Source: Rotaria socialis (taxonomy: Eukaryota > Rotifera > Eurotatoria > Philodinida > Philodinidae). Taken from it: DNA of 64,000 bases. Made by a program: the position numbers and the translations under genes. Of the stretch, positions 63,115-64,000 are shown piece by piece. The notes beneath the pieces were generated by a model. The model was not told the DNA's origin, made no database searches, and saw nothing but the letters and a program-made list of their open reading frames with translations. Numbering within the stretch: the stretch's first letter is position 1; each line of letters begins with the position of its first letter. Location of the stretch: contig CAJNYU010004473.1 in the NCBI GenBank assembly GCA_905331475.1, positions 50,123 to 114,122 on the forward strand. Direction: 5' to 3'.

Positions 63115-63394
63115 ATCGACTCTCCCCCAACGATTCCCCTGGGAGTCCCCGTAAAATAACGAAATCCCTGGGGAGTCCCTGTCGTGAGTCCCCGGGGATT
63201 TCTCTGGGGAGAATTCATGAAATTTTATAAAATAAAAAAAGAACTTTTTAATTTGTTTAATTTTTAAGAAATTGAGAAGAATTTATTAGTAATTAGATAT
63301 TTCATCGATTTTGATCAGATAACTCCCCGAGGAGTCCCCGCAAAAGAACGAAATCCCTAGGGACTCCCTGGGGATTCTTCTAGGGAGAGTTGAC
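63115..63394. mobile_element. MITE with GGGGACTCC-rich ends, TA-flanked
   Basis: Ends ATCGACTCTCCC and (reverse complement) GTCAACTCTCCC are flanked by TA (63113-63114, 63395-63396). The phrases gagtccccg(t/c)aaaa(t/g)aacgaaatccct and ggggattt recur near both ends in mixed orientation. 280 bp. It starts just where the right arm of the preceding inverted repeat stops. Confidence 0.6.
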
Positions 63395-63396
63395 TA

Positions 63397-63880
63397 CGGA
63401 GGTCAAACAATCAGCCAGTAAGATCCTCTACGATCGTACCTCTGATCTTACTAGAGTTGTGTCTAATTTTTTGACCTGGGAAGCTCGACGAAGCGAGCTA
63501 ACAACAGGTAACTAGAAACAATATTCTTAATCATATATTCGACCAGCAGCCCTTTTCTTAAAAACCAGTAAACTTAAATTTCGACCAATTTGCGATGAAA
63601 AAAAACTATCAGAGCTGCAAATTTGTGATGAAATAAAATATAGTCAGAACTGCAAATATACAATGCAGCCATATTTTTAAAATAACATAATCCAAAAGAA
63701 CACAAGAAGGAAGCGCCATTTGTAATGTAGATTTTCGAAATTGCTTCTTTTTTCCATATTCATTAATTATGCTGTTTTTTTTATTTATCACATGATTTAT
63801 TTTGATATGACGGATTCACCTTACGGCGCTGAACGCCTACTGATTCGTTATGTGCATAAGTCCCTGTTTGTTTTTATTCG
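63397..63880. other. Intergenic stretch
   Basis: Contains a repeated phrase agctgcaaatttgtgatgaaataaaata / agaactgcaaatatacaatg near 63610-63660. No supported exon. Confidence 0.35.
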
Positions 63881-63888
63881 GTGACCGC

Positions 63889-64000
63889 TCAATTCGTCGC
63901 ACGACAATTCGTCGCGATCAATTCGTCGCAATCAATTCGTCGCATGATCAATTCGTCGCAGAACAATTTGTCGCGTTCTGTTCGTCGCATATTTTTTTTC
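63889..64000. repeat. Short tandem array of caattcgtcgca at the window edge
   Basis: Seven or so copies of (tc/aa)caattcgtcgc(a/g) spaced about 14-17 bp, running to the window end with later copies degenerate (caatttgtcgcg, tgttcgtcgca). It resembles the terminal arrays of the foldback-like elements at 6.4 and 8.2 kb and may be the left end of another. Confidence 0.75.

Noticed and set aside
63889..64000. CRISPR-like array
   Set aside because: Units are 12 bp with 2-5-bp variable gaps and gradual decay, in a eukaryotic context; there are no spacers.

Overview
The window is eukaryotic: AT-rich, low gene density, and genes broken by short GT-AG introns (mostly about 50-70 bp). Conserved animal genes (ELOC, DGKQ, NAA10), an F-box-like gene with a style I associate with bdelloid rotifers, a class A GPCR, LicD-family genes and many short DNA transposons suggest a bdelloid rotifer or a similar small invertebrate. 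That assignment is inference; no sequence search was run.

Layout. 1-5 kb: a two-exon F-box-like gene (+). 5-22 kb: a gene-poor stretch with many non-autonomous DNA elements: foldback-like elements with arrays of short motifs in inverted orientation, TA-flanked MITEs, hAT-like MITEs and a possible solo LTR. 22-23.6 kb: an intronless class A GPCR (+). 25.3-27.3 kb: a B-box/coiled-coil protein with an unrecognised, possibly macrodomain-like C-terminus (+). 27.7-28.1 kb: ELOC (-). 29.6-35.0 kb: a 16-exon DGK-theta gene (-), whose reading frame I could follow through every splice. 36.4-37.2 kb: NAA10 (+), tail to tail with an unidentified minus-strand gene end. 37.5-44.8 kb: mostly non-coding, with one hAT MITE and one orphan membrane exon. 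44.8-50.1 kb: a 15-exon secreted mosaic protein with three C-type-lectin-like domains. 50.7-51.6 kb: Helitron/Helentron-like repeats. 51.7-57.6 kb: a LicD cluster consisting of a frameshifted copy and an apparent two-domain gene. 59.7-63.4 kb: nested transposons, with a hAT element containing a Helentron-like element that itself contains a TA-MITE, then a Tc1-like remnant with a large inverted repeat and another MITE.

The assembly has visible faults: a poly-G/N/poly-C gap at 5657-5756 and single Ns at 39734, 56087 and 62735. The N at 56087 joins an exact 222-bp duplication that breaks the LicD reading frame. The N at 62735 sits inside a 374-bp-arm inverted repeat.

There is no operon logic; the genes look functionally independent. 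The strongest items for follow-up are the two-domain LicD gene with one apparently inactivated domain and a sharply bounded near-identity tract shared with its pseudogene; the possibly permuted macrodomain-like protein; the GC-AG intron in the lectin gene; and the foldback-like elements built from short palindromic arrays.
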